Assembly (NCBI RefSeq): GCF_050947875.1 | Contig: NC_134572.1 | Coordinates: forward strand, 157,005,105-157,069,104 | Reading direction: 5' to 3' | DNA: 64,000 nt | Source: Dermacentor variabilis | Lineage: Eukaryota; Arthropoda; Arachnida; Ixodida; Ixodidae | Shown: in pieces, positions 1 through 10,093 of the stretch | Layout: each line of letters opens with the position of its first letter | How positions within the stretch are numbered: position 1 is the first letter of the stretch | The notes under the pieces: model-generated | Database searches by the model: none | The model's input: only the letters and a program-made list of their open reading frames with translations | Told to the model about the DNA's origin: nothing | Program-made: the position numbers and the translations under genes

Positions 1-282
1 TTGATGGCCAAATACCTCTCACTTATTTATCAAAAATCAATGAACACTGGTGAATTACCCCGTGAATGGAAAACTGCTAAGATTATGTGGATCCATAAAT
101 CTGGAGATGTCACGAATCCCTCTAACTACCGGCCGATTTTTTTAACCTGTACTGTTTGCAAAATATTTCAACATATCATGCTGAACAGATTATGCAGTTC
201 GTCAACGACAACAAACGTCTATGTGAAAATCAACATGGGTTTAGAAAAGGCCTGTCGATGACAACGCAACTAATAGAAACAA
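1..282 (+). pseudogene. LINE reverse transcriptase, N-terminal (finger) fragment
   Basis: The frame opens at the window edge and encodes a W-K-x-A-K-I linker, a KSGD block and an NYRPIFL block. These are RT motif 1-2 hallmarks of non-LTR elements. An HG-F-R-K-G-like block follows but needs small frame changes. The frame is lost at about 260-280, exactly where the Penelope-like insert begins. The product would have been part of the ORF2 polymerase that primes reverse transcription at nicked target DNA. It is non-functional here because it is split and has no start in view. Confidence 0.85.
271..282. repeat. Target-site duplication, left copy (PLE1)
   Basis: The 12-mer TAATAGAAACAA is identical to 3537-3548. 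Together they bracket the Penelope-like insert. Sequence beyond each copy is LINE RT, and the RT frame is continuous if one copy is removed. Confidence 0.9.
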
Positions 283-322
283 ATCGATGAGGATAGCAAT
301 AGGGGCTTGTTGGTACGGCATA

Positions 323-1155
323 TCTTATTTTGTTTTAGCGCAAGCTTTACACGGATAACAGACGGCGCATTTGACACACACAGCGCTACTTTCAACAACA
401 GATTTATTTCTCGTTCTCGTCGCTATATATACACCCTGGAGCCGTCATACAGCACGTGTAAAATTTTGGGAAAATAAACAAAAAATATAAACTGGGAACC
501 ATACGTAGGCACTTTCTTGGCTCACATATTCACAGACATGTAGACATGTACACGTTCAACGCGAACAAAGATAATTCAGCTCTTTTGAAGATAATGAAAT
601 AGAAGGTTTACTGACGCATGCATCGCCGAATGTTGATATGTGTCTGGCTTCTATTATCAAGCGCGTCATTTCACACCTGTTTCTACTCATGATGACTGTT
701 TCTTGAAATCTTGATTTTCACTTGCATCTCTGGCAATGGATGGCAAGAAATCCGTCAGCGGCGAAGTTATTAACTTTGTTACTGTGTTCTCGTAGCCCGT
801 CATTTATGCATCTGCCTGTGTGACCGATGTAGGTTCCTCCACACCCGAGAGCGATGCGGTATACCACACTGGCGATGCAATCAATGAACTTGTTTTTATG
901 TTCTTTTTCGCATGCGCTACGTGCGATTCTTTGTGGCCTACTGTTTTTACAGAGGCTGACCAATCTATTAGCTGCCGAAAATACAACGTTGATGCCACTC
1001 CTTCCAATAATCTTCTTTATTCTATGGGAGAACCCGTGTATGTAGGGGATGACGGCAACCTTTCTTTTGTTTGTGTCAGTGCTTGACACGTGCACCTGCT
1101 CCGAACTGCTTTGCTGCGCCTTCTTTAGCAGTCCTTCTGCGACTGACACAAGCAC
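323..1155 (-). pseudogene. Inverted partial PLE copy: endonuclease domain and 3' UTR
   Basis: On the minus strand, 1155-718 is an open 145-codon stretch matching the C-terminal part of Penelope proteins. It has an IPYIHGFSHRIKK-like block, a run of basic residues, then VYRIALGCGGTYIGHTGRCI followed by the REH of the GIY-YIG endonuclease. The same blocks occur on plus at 2770-3300, so 323-1155 is an inverted repeat of about 2760-3536, diverged by several percent with indels. This copy retains the REH after the RCIND block, whereas the plus copy has a stop there. The 717-323 part corresponds to the 3' UTR. Confidence 0.85.
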
Positions 1156-1591
1156 GTGGCTCGGGTAACCAGCGCAGCTTAAACGCGACGCTTACCGTTC
1201 GAAGCTATCGCGCATTAGGTCTTCGGAGGATCTACTCCGTCGAATGGACACAAGACAAGAATCCTAAAAATCTAGCGCTCAGACTGGCTCCAGCAGGCTA
1301 GACTTTTCAGAGCCTTTCCGGGAACGCAGCTTCGCAGCACCTATGAACCAGACACAGCGGAAGTGCAAGTCCGAAAGCATCTACGGCTGGCAGACCAAAT
1401 GACGGGAGTTCCACTGGAATCTTCATCTGAGCCATCTACGTTACTGGGTGAGTAAAGTGCGCGTGAATGCGTCCAGCAACCTTCATATACTGGAAGGACT
1501 CAGCCTCCCTGAACCTTTACGTGATGTCTTGGAGCTCGGACCAAAGTTTGCGCTGTAACCCCCGAAGAAAAAGCCTGAACGTTTAACTATT

Positions 1592-2113
1592 GTGCGTCAG
1601 GTCTCCCGACGTGCACCAGAGGGCGAGGCCATGAGGATCAGCTCCAAAGGTGTCGACGCCTTAAAAAGCTTTAAGCCTCCACGTCAGAAATTACCTGTGA
1701 AAGACGTAGAATCATACTTGTTACACCATGATCTGTGTGTGCTGCCAGCTGATAAAGAAGGCGGCTTCGCTGTTTTTTCGCCTGAAGAATTCAATGAGAA
1801 AGCTATAAACGCTATTTCGGCAGGTTTTTTTTTTGTAAGAAATTACGTCTCTTGCAATCAGGTCAGAGCGAAAGCACAACACATGTGTAAAGAGATGAAT
1901 CTGCAAGGTGTGATGAACCGCATCAAAAAAGCGAGAAGGATTGTCTGGCAGTATTTTTTCAGCGCTAAGACTCACAAAGAAGGTGTACCGTTCAGGGTGA
2001 TAGTTTCTGAGAGGGACACGTGGCAGAAATCTATCGCCATGTACCTTCAAGAAAAACTAAACTTGCTAGACATCAGCGACCCTTTCCTGACAAAGAGTTC
2101 TGCCGAAGTTTAA
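1592..2113 (+). pseudogene. Penelope-like RT, N-terminal fragment
   Basis: A 173-codon open stretch with DKEGGFAVF near residue 55 and FFSAKTHKEGVPFRVIVSER near residue 122, both characteristic of the linker and finger region of Penelope RTs. These enzymes are related to telomerase and copy element RNA at the target. A homopolymer T run near 1826-1834 falls in this part. The frame ends at 2113, and the following RT segment (a VKDL block near 2165) lies in another frame, so at least one frameshift separates it from the palm. Confidence 0.85.
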
Positions 2114-2235
2114 ATTTTGTAAGCGCTCATGAAATTCAACTTTTAAAGGCCTTCTCTGCCGAAGTTAAAGACCTTTTTATTCTCTGCCACAATCTGAAAT
2201 ATTAACCTGTATTGACAGTTGCATAGATACACAAG

Positions 2236-2800
2236 GTGCCGTTAGGTTTAGCATGGAAGCAGGTACATCCATTGACAATTTTTTTAGAATTACTTAGGTT
2301 TTATTTGTCATCTACGTTTATCGAGAACAAAGGTACCCTCTACCTGCAGAAACCAGGAGTGTGTATAGGTTCTTGCATAGCACCAGTGCTAAGTAATCTG
2401 TTTTTAGCCAAACTTGACAGCGACCTTTCACAGCGCCTTCACTAATCTAATGCTGTAAAAGTTTTTAGATATGTTGACGACTTTTAGTTCTTATTGACTG
2501 TTCATCCGCTTGTTTTACTGATGAGTGTGCTCCTGTTTGTACCACTATTCGTGACTGTCTAAATCCACTAGAAGTGACCTTTGAAATGCCATGTGACGGG
2601 AGTATTAGATTCCTTGACATCAAGTTTGTGCTCACCGATAATGAAACCTGCTGGTGTTACGAGCCTAGGACAAGTAAGCCAGTTTTACCATTTCGTTCCG
2701 CTCATACAAAGCTTGTGAAGAGGCGAATCGCGAAGATGTGTTTCAGCGAAGCAAATCACTTCGGAGCAGGTGCACGTGTCGAGCACTGACGTAAAGAAAA
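2236..2800 (+). pseudogene. Penelope-like RT, palm and thumb fragment
   Basis: 2236-2445 encodes a KPGVCIGSCIAPVLSNLFLA block, the Penelope counterpart of the RT PQG region. At about 2468-2485 the catalytic YVDD is present but is followed two codons later by a stop. From 2574 the RFLDIKF block and a basic thumb follow in another frame. The catalytic residues survive although the reading frame does not. Confidence 0.85.
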
Positions 2801-3309
2801 GAAAGGTTGCTGTCATCCCCTACATACACGGGTTCTCGCATAGTATAAAGAAGATTGCTGGAAGGTGCGGCATCAACGTTGTGTTTTCGGCACCTAATAA
2901 ATTGGTAAGCCCCTGTAAAAACACCAGGCCAGAAAGAATCCCTCGTAGCGCATGCGGAAAAGAACATAAAAAGAAATTCATTGATTGCGTTGCCGGTGTG
3001 GTATACCGCATTCCTGTCGGGTGTGGACGATCCTACATCGGTCAAACAGGCAGATGCATAAATGTCAGGCCATGAGAACACAGTAACAAAGTTCACAACT
3101 TGGCCGCTGACGGCTTTCTTGCTATCGATTGCCAGACATGCAAGTGCAAACCAAGATTTAAAGAAACAGTCATCATGAGTAGAAGCAGGTGTGAAATGAG
3201 GCGCTTGATAATAGAAGCCAGACACATATCAACATTCGGCGATGCATGCGTCAGCAAACCTTCCATTTCATTATCTTCGAAAGAGCTGAATTATTTTTGT
3301 TTGCGTTGA
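2770..3309 (+). pseudogene. Penelope-like GIY-YIG endonuclease domain
   Basis: The C-terminal nuclease of PLE1. The basic IPYIHGFSH segment and a Cys-containing region precede VYRIPVGCGRSYIGQTGRCI near 2998-3060, the GIY-YIG core that nicks target DNA. A TGA directly after the INVRP residues removes the expected REH and downstream part from the first ORF. The remainder (3100-3309) continues in frame after the stop and matches the tail of the inverted copy. Confidence 0.85.
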
Positions 3310-3536
3310 ACGTGTACATGTCCGTGAATATTTGAGTCAAAAAAGTGCCTACGTATGGTTCCAAGTTTATGTTTCTTTTGTTTATTTTTCCAAAATTTTA
3401 CACGTGCTGTATGACGGGTCGAGGATGTATATATAAGGACGAGAACGAGAAATAAAACTTTCGTTGAAAGTAGCGCTGCGTGTGTCAGATGTGCCTTCTG
3501 TTGTCTGTGTCAAGGTTGTGCTATAACAAAATAAGA

Positions 3537-3548
3537 TAATAGAAACAA
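3537..3548. repeat. Target-site duplication, right copy (PLE1)
   Basis: The 12-mer TAATAGAAACAA is identical to 271-282. The LINE RT resumes directly after it. Confidence 0.9.
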
Positions 3549-4625
3549 TCTATGAACTCGCAACCTCCATCGATAACCGTGGACAAACTGACATTATCTT
3601 TCTTGATCTATCAAAAGCTTTTGACAGGGTATCGCACACTAAGTTATTCTGGAATCTTGATAACTTATTTGGTAATTGCAAGGTCACAAAATGGATTAAA
3701 AATTACCTTTCAGACAGGACCCAGTATACTCACTGCAACGGCTACTCATCCGAACGCTCACCTGTTCAATCTGGAGTGCCGCAAGGCACAGTAGTAACTC
3801 CTATTCTTTTCCTCATTTTTATTATTGAAATAGCTGAGAACTTGGATGTGACAGTTCGCATGTTCGCAGATGATTGTATAATATATAAAGAAATCTACAA
3901 TACTACAGACCGAGTTATTCTGAATAATGCACTTAGAAACGTTACCAACTGGTGCCAATCATGGCAGATGAATATTAATCTAGATAAATCTGTCTATATG
4001 ACAATATCAAGAAAAAAGAAGCCTCTGACGTTCCCCTTTGTAATAGATCAAGTACCGTTAAATCTCGTTGACCATTACAGGTACATCGGGGTAATTATTT
4101 CCACAGACTTAAAATGGGATAAACAAGTGTCATATATTTCAGGTAAGGCCTTTTTCCCTCTTTGCTCGCTAAAATGGTGACTTCGGACTGCTTGACCAAG
4201 CAAAAAACTACTCGCAAATACATCATTAGTTCGCTCAATTCTTGAATATGGTATTTTAGGTTGGTTTCCGCCCACGAAAAGATGTATAGATAAATTAGAA
4301 GCAGTACAAAAGAAAGCAATTAGATTTGTGTACAACAAGTATCGAAGCCGTGATTCGCCTTCTGAACTTCTTGGGAGAGCAGGTCTTTTCACAATAAAGA
4401 AACGTGCAAAGCTTCTACGTCTGAAGTTTGTACTTCAGCTCTTGAATAATGAAGTAAAAGGAAATAGCGGACGACTCCAATCATTCTGAGGCGCCAGGCC
4501 CACTAGAACAAAACATAGTAAGCACTTGAAAGAGTATAGATTCCACGATGGTGCATTTAAGTTCTCATTTTTTTACCACGTACAATAAAAGAACGGAATG
4601 CACTACCGGAACACGTCGTTCGTAG
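3549..4625 (+). pseudogene. LINE reverse transcriptase, palm, thumb and C-terminal region
   Basis: Continuation of the RT started at 1-282. In order: a DLSKAFDRV-type block (about 3595-3640, in a frame with small breaks), a PQGT block at 3776, MFADD near 3860 (both catalytic aspartates kept), an HYRYIGV block near 4075, then after a frameshift near 4160 a SILEYG and a basic QKKAIRFV-type thumb (4220-4330) to about 4625. No RNase H follows. Stops near 4488 and frameshifts show decay. Confidence 0.82.
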
Positions 4626-4985
4626 TAGTTAAACTGATATGTTTCTCTTAAGACTAACCAATTATATTTCTCTACTGCCTTAGCTTGAAAAATCAAATGT
4701 ATGTATCGGTGTTGTCCATGTCAGTAATAGTTCGTGTCAAGTTTTCTTTCTTTTAAACATGTTTATAGTGCTATTAATACATTTGTGTATACGAATTGCA
4801 TACATTGATATCACTTGTAGGAAAGTGTCTGTACTGCCCTTTATTCATTGTCCACACTATTTGGAATCGCTATTAACAGATACTGTTAACCATGTTTGAT
4901 ACCACTTTCACAGTTGTATTTGTGTCCCAACCCTGCTACAGCCTTATATATGAGGCTAGCAGTATGTATTAAATTAATAACACAA
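4626..4985 (+). repeat. LINE 3' UTR and tail
   Basis: Non-coding, AT-rich segment after the RT C-terminus. It ends near 4960-4985 in a TATGTATTAAATTAATAA-type tail, as expected for a target-primed LINE 3' end. The exact end is uncertain. Confidence 0.6.
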
Positions 4986-5349
4986 TTAAGATATGTACTG
5001 ATTCTATTGTACTTCAGCACACATGAAAAACTAGAAAAAAAACAACAAGACTGAAAGCGAAGGAAAGTTGTCCCACATGTCCTAGATATGTTGCTCCTTT
5101 TCATGGGTGGCGGTTTCAAGGCTTTTCTTTTTTCGTTTCCAATGCTCAACTGACCCAGTTACGACCCCACAGAAGAAAATCGCTTAGGAGGCTTGCTCAT
5201 CGTTCAGGACAGGTGGTTCAAGCCAACTAAAATATTGGAGAGGAGCCTTTTTACGAAACAAAAAAAAATATCTACCGCGGAAGCCCTGGTGAGGTTTCAC
5301 TGCTAAGGATTTAGAGACATAAAAATATTTGAACCTACTTCAGGCTCAC
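4986..5349. other. Unassigned intergenic or intronic stretch
   Basis: No motif, RNA gene or repeat recognised. If the exon candidate on minus at 5350-5547 is real, this would be the start of its downstream intron, opening with GTGAGC at 5349-5344. Confidence 0.4.
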
Positions 5350-5547
5350 CTGTCAATGCTCCGTGCAGGGCTGGTCGGCGTCCGCATAATATGCACCACC
5401 GAAGCGGCCCTCGTCCGCGGCTTATAAGCTCCACAATACGGCGGAACCCGCCGTACTCGCACTCGTCACAACGACCCCTCAGTACGCCCGAGATGTCTCC
5501 GCCCACAGTGGATGCCACAGTCATGACGTGAAAGGTACGTGTAGAGA
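5350..5547 (-). CDS. Candidate host exon encoding a Cys-rich segment
   Basis: On minus the segment reads open for its whole length and ends ...GACAG followed by GTGAGC, a strong splice-donor match (exon end 5350). Upstream, ATTTGCAG at 5555-5548 could be an acceptor; alternatively the ATG at 5524 could start a first coding exon of 58 codons plus one base. The peptide has a DISGVLRGRCDECEYGGF block and then RWCILCGRRPALH, giving a CxxC-CxxC-H spacing that could bind zinc. GC content is clearly higher than in the flanks. I do not recognise the family; similar G-x-C-x2-C...C-x2-C-x-x-x-P-x2-H patterns occur in several animal proteins. It could also be an unrecognised repeat. Confidence 0.35.
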
Positions 5548-7034
5548 CTGCAAATAATGTTTTCATTTTTATTTTGCATACAAAAACAGGAATATTTGTC
5601 AAAACATGCAAGTAGATACAGCCACATTCGGTTTCTGCACCGGTTATTGTCGAACAGAATACGCAGGTATGTTTGCAGTATATTAAGTTTGAGGAGACGC
5701 TGAAATTGCATGATTTTTGTTGGCATGTCATGATGTAGGAAATTATTGAGCACGTGTGCGTTGTAGGTAGTTGTTCTACCGTGCTACCAGAACTGATGTC
5801 CACGGCTTAGGAATGGCCGCATAATTTCCCAATCGCAGGCTAGCCATGTGTTCTACCCTGTGTATGCTGTGTATGCTGTGTATGCTAACCAATGTATGCT
5901 GCCGCAAAATGGTCGTATTATAAAGCGACAGCAGCGTGAGCTCACGCTAGTGTTAAGACAACCACTCTCCTTTTCATTTCTCTACGTCAGGGAGCAAGCA
6001 AAGGATAGCGTGAACATAACATCTGAAAAAGCAGATGGCATTGGAAGGAACACGAAACAGCTACCTAACGTGCACAGCTGAACCTAGGTAGCGTGGCCGC
6101 CAACGCATTGAACCATCATTAACAGTTATGCGGAATGGCATTTTACGCGCGCGCTCTCCTTGGTGAATCGCGTGCGCGCAAGGGGAAGGACGAAGATCCC
6201 GGTTTCGCAAGAACTGTAGATCCATGGTACCTAGCAGAATAAAACAACCGCGTGAATAGCCCACACGTTTCAAAAAATACCGATCAGTCCAAGGACGCAA
6301 GCTCCTACATACTTGCTTGGAAGTTGCTAACATATCAGCGCGAGGAGATCACGAGCGGCAAACAGCGCGATTCACAGCCACTGTCAGCTAAAGCGACCGT
6401 CAATATCCTGCTAAGTAACACACTGTAAGGGGGCATACAGTTCACTGGCAAACTAACACGCGAACCAGCAACGTGGTCGCTGTCACAAACGTCGAGCGGA
6501 TTCCGACGCGCGAGCACGCAAACTGACGCGATCTGCCGTTTACCGATTACGTTTCGCTAAAACAAAGTAAAGTTGCATGCTACGAATAAAAATTTCCGCG
6601 CAAAATTTAAGCCAGCATAAATGATGAAGTACGCATAATAATTCCTTGTCCCTTTTCGCCCTTTGTCTCACGTTCCGCAATTTGGCGGAGAGACTGCCAT
6701 CCATTCCGTCATCTAGATTGCTCTATTACGCGCGCTGGAAACAAATCCGCCGGGACGGTACTCAAATTAAGCTATCGGACTATATAAGCAGCAATGGCTT
6801 CGTAGAGCGAGTTTAGCAGGAGTGCCTGCATTCCAATGAATACACATAGGGCAGCGTAGTGTTATCCTATCCGACACAGTGGTATTCTTGGTTTCCCTGA
6901 GCAACAACCGTAACGAGCACATAAATATGCAGCACTCACCTTTTCTTGCGCCTCCTGGCAACTTCACTACTTCGCTTCATCCAGCAGCGAATGCAGCGAC
7001 ACAGCCAGAGGAGCGGAAGAATGTCGCAGTCGTG
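5548..7034. other. Unassigned stretch, no gene recognised
   Basis: Short ORFs on both strands show no known motif. A small tandem run of TGTATGCTG units sits near 5860-5885. Nothing else can be supported. Confidence 0.4.
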
Positions 7035-8974
7035 CAGTGTAAACTGAACTAACCCCCAGGTGGGAGTGTAATGATTCTTTTCTAGCGACCCCCCGGTTGG
7101 GAATTTATTATGCTCCGTATCGCGGGAGTAGAATTTTTACTTCATGCGAGCGAAATTTTTGCGTGGAACTATGGAGTTTTTTTCTGTCTTTTCTTGATTT
7201 CTCGCTTTGCAATGGACGGAGTTTCTTCGAGGTGCAACGGGAGTGTAAAAAGAGGCATCGCGTGAGTTTGGGCGGATATCTTTATATACAGAGGCTGCTG
7301 GTCAAATTTCGAAACTTGATCACAATTCCACGTCAAATTTAACAAACCGCATATATCATGACATACATAAACATTTTAGAAACGCCCAATGCAGAACTTT
7401 GAAAGACATCCCACGCACACGCGATACTCAACATGCAACGCCGCCAGTATATATAGCCACGATACAGTGCGCCTCTAAACCGACTAGGGAGCAGCTGTGC
7501 TGTTTTCTGCATTATGACTCAACTGCTCGTTCATACGAGATCTGCCTCGCTGAAATTACCAGGATACCTTAATAAACGCGAAACTTTTAATTCTGAATAG
7601 TGAGAGAAAAGAAGTTGATGGCGTAATTTTTCAAAAATTAGCATGCCATTCTGCGAGTGCTGAAGCGACTTCGCGCACCGCCGGCGTTCGCCGCCAAAAA
7701 GTAGTGCGTTAGTTACAGTAGGAAAGAAAAGTGTAAGTGTGTGTGCGTCATAAAAAAGGTAATCTTTTTCGATATAGTGGTAGCGTAGCAAGAAATTATT
7801 ACGTGTGAGCATGACCCGCAGCAGCCGACGCAACACAGAAAACCAACACCAACCAACACAGACCAGTCATACATTTTCTACACCGCACTACTTGCTCTGC
7901 GTCCAAGCAATCTCTCTCGGTTGTGAAAAGTAGCTACATCGCTGATGTGTCGAGTGAATCCTTAAACTTTGAGCCAGCAGGCATGCTTCTAAATCAGTGT
8001 CTCGGATAGCGCATAATGTTAATGCAATATTGGAAGCAACGTCGTTACCAAAGCCTATATGCGCGATAACAATTTGATTCACATCGCTCAGTAAGCAGCC
8101 TTATCTACCGTACGCATACTTATGTCATACTGTTTTTCTTCGGGCGAGGATATCCCTACACGAGATACATGAAAACAGTTTCTTGCACTCCGGTCTTTCT
8201 CACTGGCAACACAGCACCGCAACGACCTTTGGGTACGCCATCCATGTGCGACTAGCCCGGTCGCTTGAACAAAGGCTGCTGTTGCCATTGCTGCGCGGTC
8301 CCTTCAAACGTTACACCGGACGTTGTCAGCATGCACCCAAAAGGACATGAAAATCGCATTTTACGCACTGAAGAACACAAGCCACGGTCACGCAACACGA
8401 AAACACAGCCAGAACCTGAGCCGACTTCACGAGCCAGTGAGCAGCTTCGAGGTATACCTAAGCATTTTTCCGAAATTGAAAACGTTGCTCTTGCATTCAT
8501 CGTTGTCAGCAAAGGGATCAGTGCTAACGTACTTGAAACTGAGACACCGTGGACTTCATGCATGCCATAACGTTTTCTGGAAGGAACAACGGGACAAAAA
8601 TTGTCGAAACGCTGTCACGGAAAGGCACTTCACAGATGTGAACAAACCGTCAGCCATGAGCATTGCCGACTGCGCCGAACGTGCCCAGTCGCACGTGAGG
8701 CGCACAGCCTCATGGGAAGCGCCACGTGATCAACCTGTTTCGGTGGATGGGAGTTTTTTGTAACTCCTTGTCGGAGTTTTCACTGGAGAAGAAGATCTTG
8801 AAGCGGAGTAAAAACGCGTCATGTCGCTTTAATACTCCCGCAGCTAGCCAACGGAGTGTAACAACGAAATGGCGAGGTTTAGCTCTCATACACCGGAGTA
8901 AATATTCGAGGAGGGGAGGTTTTATGGCACATTGCGTGTTAAAACTCCAAGGTGGGTTTATTTTCATTTACACT
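7035..8974. mobile_element. Candidate non-autonomous DNA transposon with CAGTG-type terminal inverted repeats
   Basis: The left end starts CAGTGTAAACTGAA at 7035. The right end, read as reverse complement from 8974, starts CAGTGTAAATGAAA. About 40 bp align at roughly 70 percent, with the first 9 bp perfect. Both terminal 200-bp zones are rich in GGAGT or ACTCC motifs (for example GGGAGTGTAA near 7064 and 7228, and GGAGTAAA near 8808 and 8893), like the subterminal repeats of hAT elements. No transposase is seen inside: ORFs such as 8323-8763 have no recognisable motif. An 8-bp target duplication is not evident. The element is inferred from symmetry only. Confidence 0.4.
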
Positions 8975-9406
8975 GTACGTGCACACAAAGTAACAGTTCC
9001 CGCCAAACTAGCAAACACCACACCCACCACATACCACCTCTATTCTAGGAGTTCGAATCAAGCGAGGCACGCGCCACTTTACTGCGCCTGCCATTGGCGG
9101 CGTTGGTGATGTAGAACGCTTACAGCTAGCGGAAGAAATCCTGAGAGATGGGGGCGCTGCGATCGTTACAAGTGTTTGTGCTTTCCGTTTTCGCACATTG
9201 GCGTTGTATCAGTTGCAGCCCCGCTGTACTGCGTGTCACAACGCAAACCGCGCCGGCGAGAAGAGCTCTGCAGACGTCCGGCATTCGCATCTGGAGGTAT
9301 ACCGGCCGATTGGATGGGCGATGTGGCCCATGCGCGTGAAACGGCGTGGGAGAGCTCCGCGGCCGCCGGAGCTTTTCTTTCGGCCCTGAAATTACAACGC
9401 GTCGCA
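8975..9406. other. GC-rich unassigned stretch
   Basis: Short overlapping ORFs exist on both strands because GC is high, but none has a recognised domain or splice structure. A GTTCGAATC B-box-like match near 9052 lacks an A box and is not called a tRNA. Confidence 0.4.
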
Positions 9407-9440
9407 CGCCCTCAGTGTTTGCATATTAACACTGAGGGCG
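9407..9440. repeat. Perfect 13-bp inverted repeat (hairpin)
   Basis: The arm CGCCCTCAGTGTT (9407-9419) is matched exactly by AACACTGAGGGCG (9428-9440) around an 8-base spacer. It lies just left of the TA microsatellite. Function unknown. Confidence 0.8.
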
Positions 9441-9450
9441 TATATTCGCG

Positions 9451-9452
<2 letters not shown>

Positions 9453-9527
<75 letters not shown>
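9453..9527. repeat. (TA)n microsatellite
   Basis: About 37 TA units run without interruption up to the first base of the gypsy A LTR. A short TATATAT remnant lies on the other side of the element at 15474-15480, so the element inserted into this repeat. Confidence 0.95.
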
Positions 9528-9530
<3 letters not shown>

Positions 9531-9948
9531 CACGTGGTGGTGACGTTAAGAACACATTAGCAATACTGTGAAAGGCAAAACTAGATTTTATTGGGCGAAC
9601 CTGTGCCCACAAAACAGGCTACACTTATAGCACAACGAAAGCGGCGAACAGAGTAGGCGATCGTCGGAAATCTGGTCAGCGGGTCAAGTGCGTCGGCTTT
9701 TATACAACAGTCGTCTAATGTTCCAGACTAATCGTTGGGACCCGCGTGTCTTCCACAAAGTTCTACACCATTCGCGTTACGCGATGAAATCAGATAACAC
9801 AAGGTTCGGCGACAACAGACAGCCGGGTAGAAGCATCGATAACTTTCCAGAAACGTCGGATACATGCAGGCGCGTCCGTCGCTGTGCGATTACAGTTGTT
9901 AAGCGGCGAAACGTGGTCGCCCGATAAAGATAAGCACACGTGTCAATA
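9528..9948 (-). repeat. Gypsy A 3' LTR
   Basis: 421 bp, plus-strand start TGTCACGTGG and end CGTGTCAATA, matching 15055-15475. The next inner bases (9949-9964), read on minus, are a purine run AAGAGGGGGG, the polypurine tract that primes plus-strand DNA. Confidence 0.93.
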
Positions 9949-9964
9949 CCCCCCTCTTAAAAAG
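9949..9964 (-). promoter_or_regulatory. Polypurine tract of gypsy A
   Basis: On minus, TTTTAAGAGGGGGG sits immediately upstream of the 3' LTR, the expected position of the plus-strand primer. Confidence 0.8.
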
Positions 9965-10093
9965 CATCGACCCGATGCTGCATACAAACGAAAGTAATAA
10001 AGAAAAACACCCGTAGCAAAGAAAACAATAAGATAAGGAAGTTCGTCAGCGTCCGTAAAAAGGTTTCAGACGCACCACGTGGAGCACTTCAGA

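Larger units (their letters stand above)
283..3536 (+). mobile_element. Penelope-like element PLE1 with an inverted partial copy at its left end
   Basis: The 3.25-kb insert lies inside a LINE RT gene. From left to right it holds a short extra segment (283-322), an inverted copy of the element's 3' portion (323 to about 1155), then the main body (about 1156-3536) with Penelope RT motifs and a GIY-YIG-type endonuclease. The left inverted copy and the right end start from matching ends: the reverse complement of TAACAAAATAAGA at the right resembles the sequence at 323 onward. Terminal inverted partial copies and variable-length target duplications are known for Penelope elements. Stops and frameshifts make it dead. 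The tail region 3309-3536 is the 3' UTR. Confidence 0.88.
1..4985 (+). mobile_element. CR1/Jockey-like LINE, 5' truncated by window edge, split by a Penelope-like insertion
   Basis: Non-LTR retrotransposon reading left to right. Reverse transcriptase (RT) finger motifs lie at 1-282 (an NYRPI block). The RT resumes at 3549 with the FDRV region, the PQG block and a FADD catalytic motif near 3860-3880. A thumb and C-terminal part runs on to about 4625. The 3' UTR ends near 4985 in an AT-rich tail. The element is interrupted at 271-3548 by PLE1. Removing the insert and one 12-bp duplication copy lets the RT frame read on without a break, so the two halves were once one ORF. The 5' part is outside the window. 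The clade is inferred from the FADD block and the absence of an RNase H; Jockey and CR1 cannot be separated by eye. Confidence 0.85.

Noticed and set aside
8323..8763. 146-codon ORF as a transposase of the candidate DNA element
   Set aside because: No DDE or THAP-like or BED-like motif seen, and the opposite strand is equally open.
9040..9070. GTTCGAATC match to a tRNA B box
   Set aside because: No A box at the right distance and no cloverleaf; chance match.
9126..9407. Overlapping ORFs on both strands as a gene
   Set aside because: They follow from high GC and few stops; no motif in any frame.
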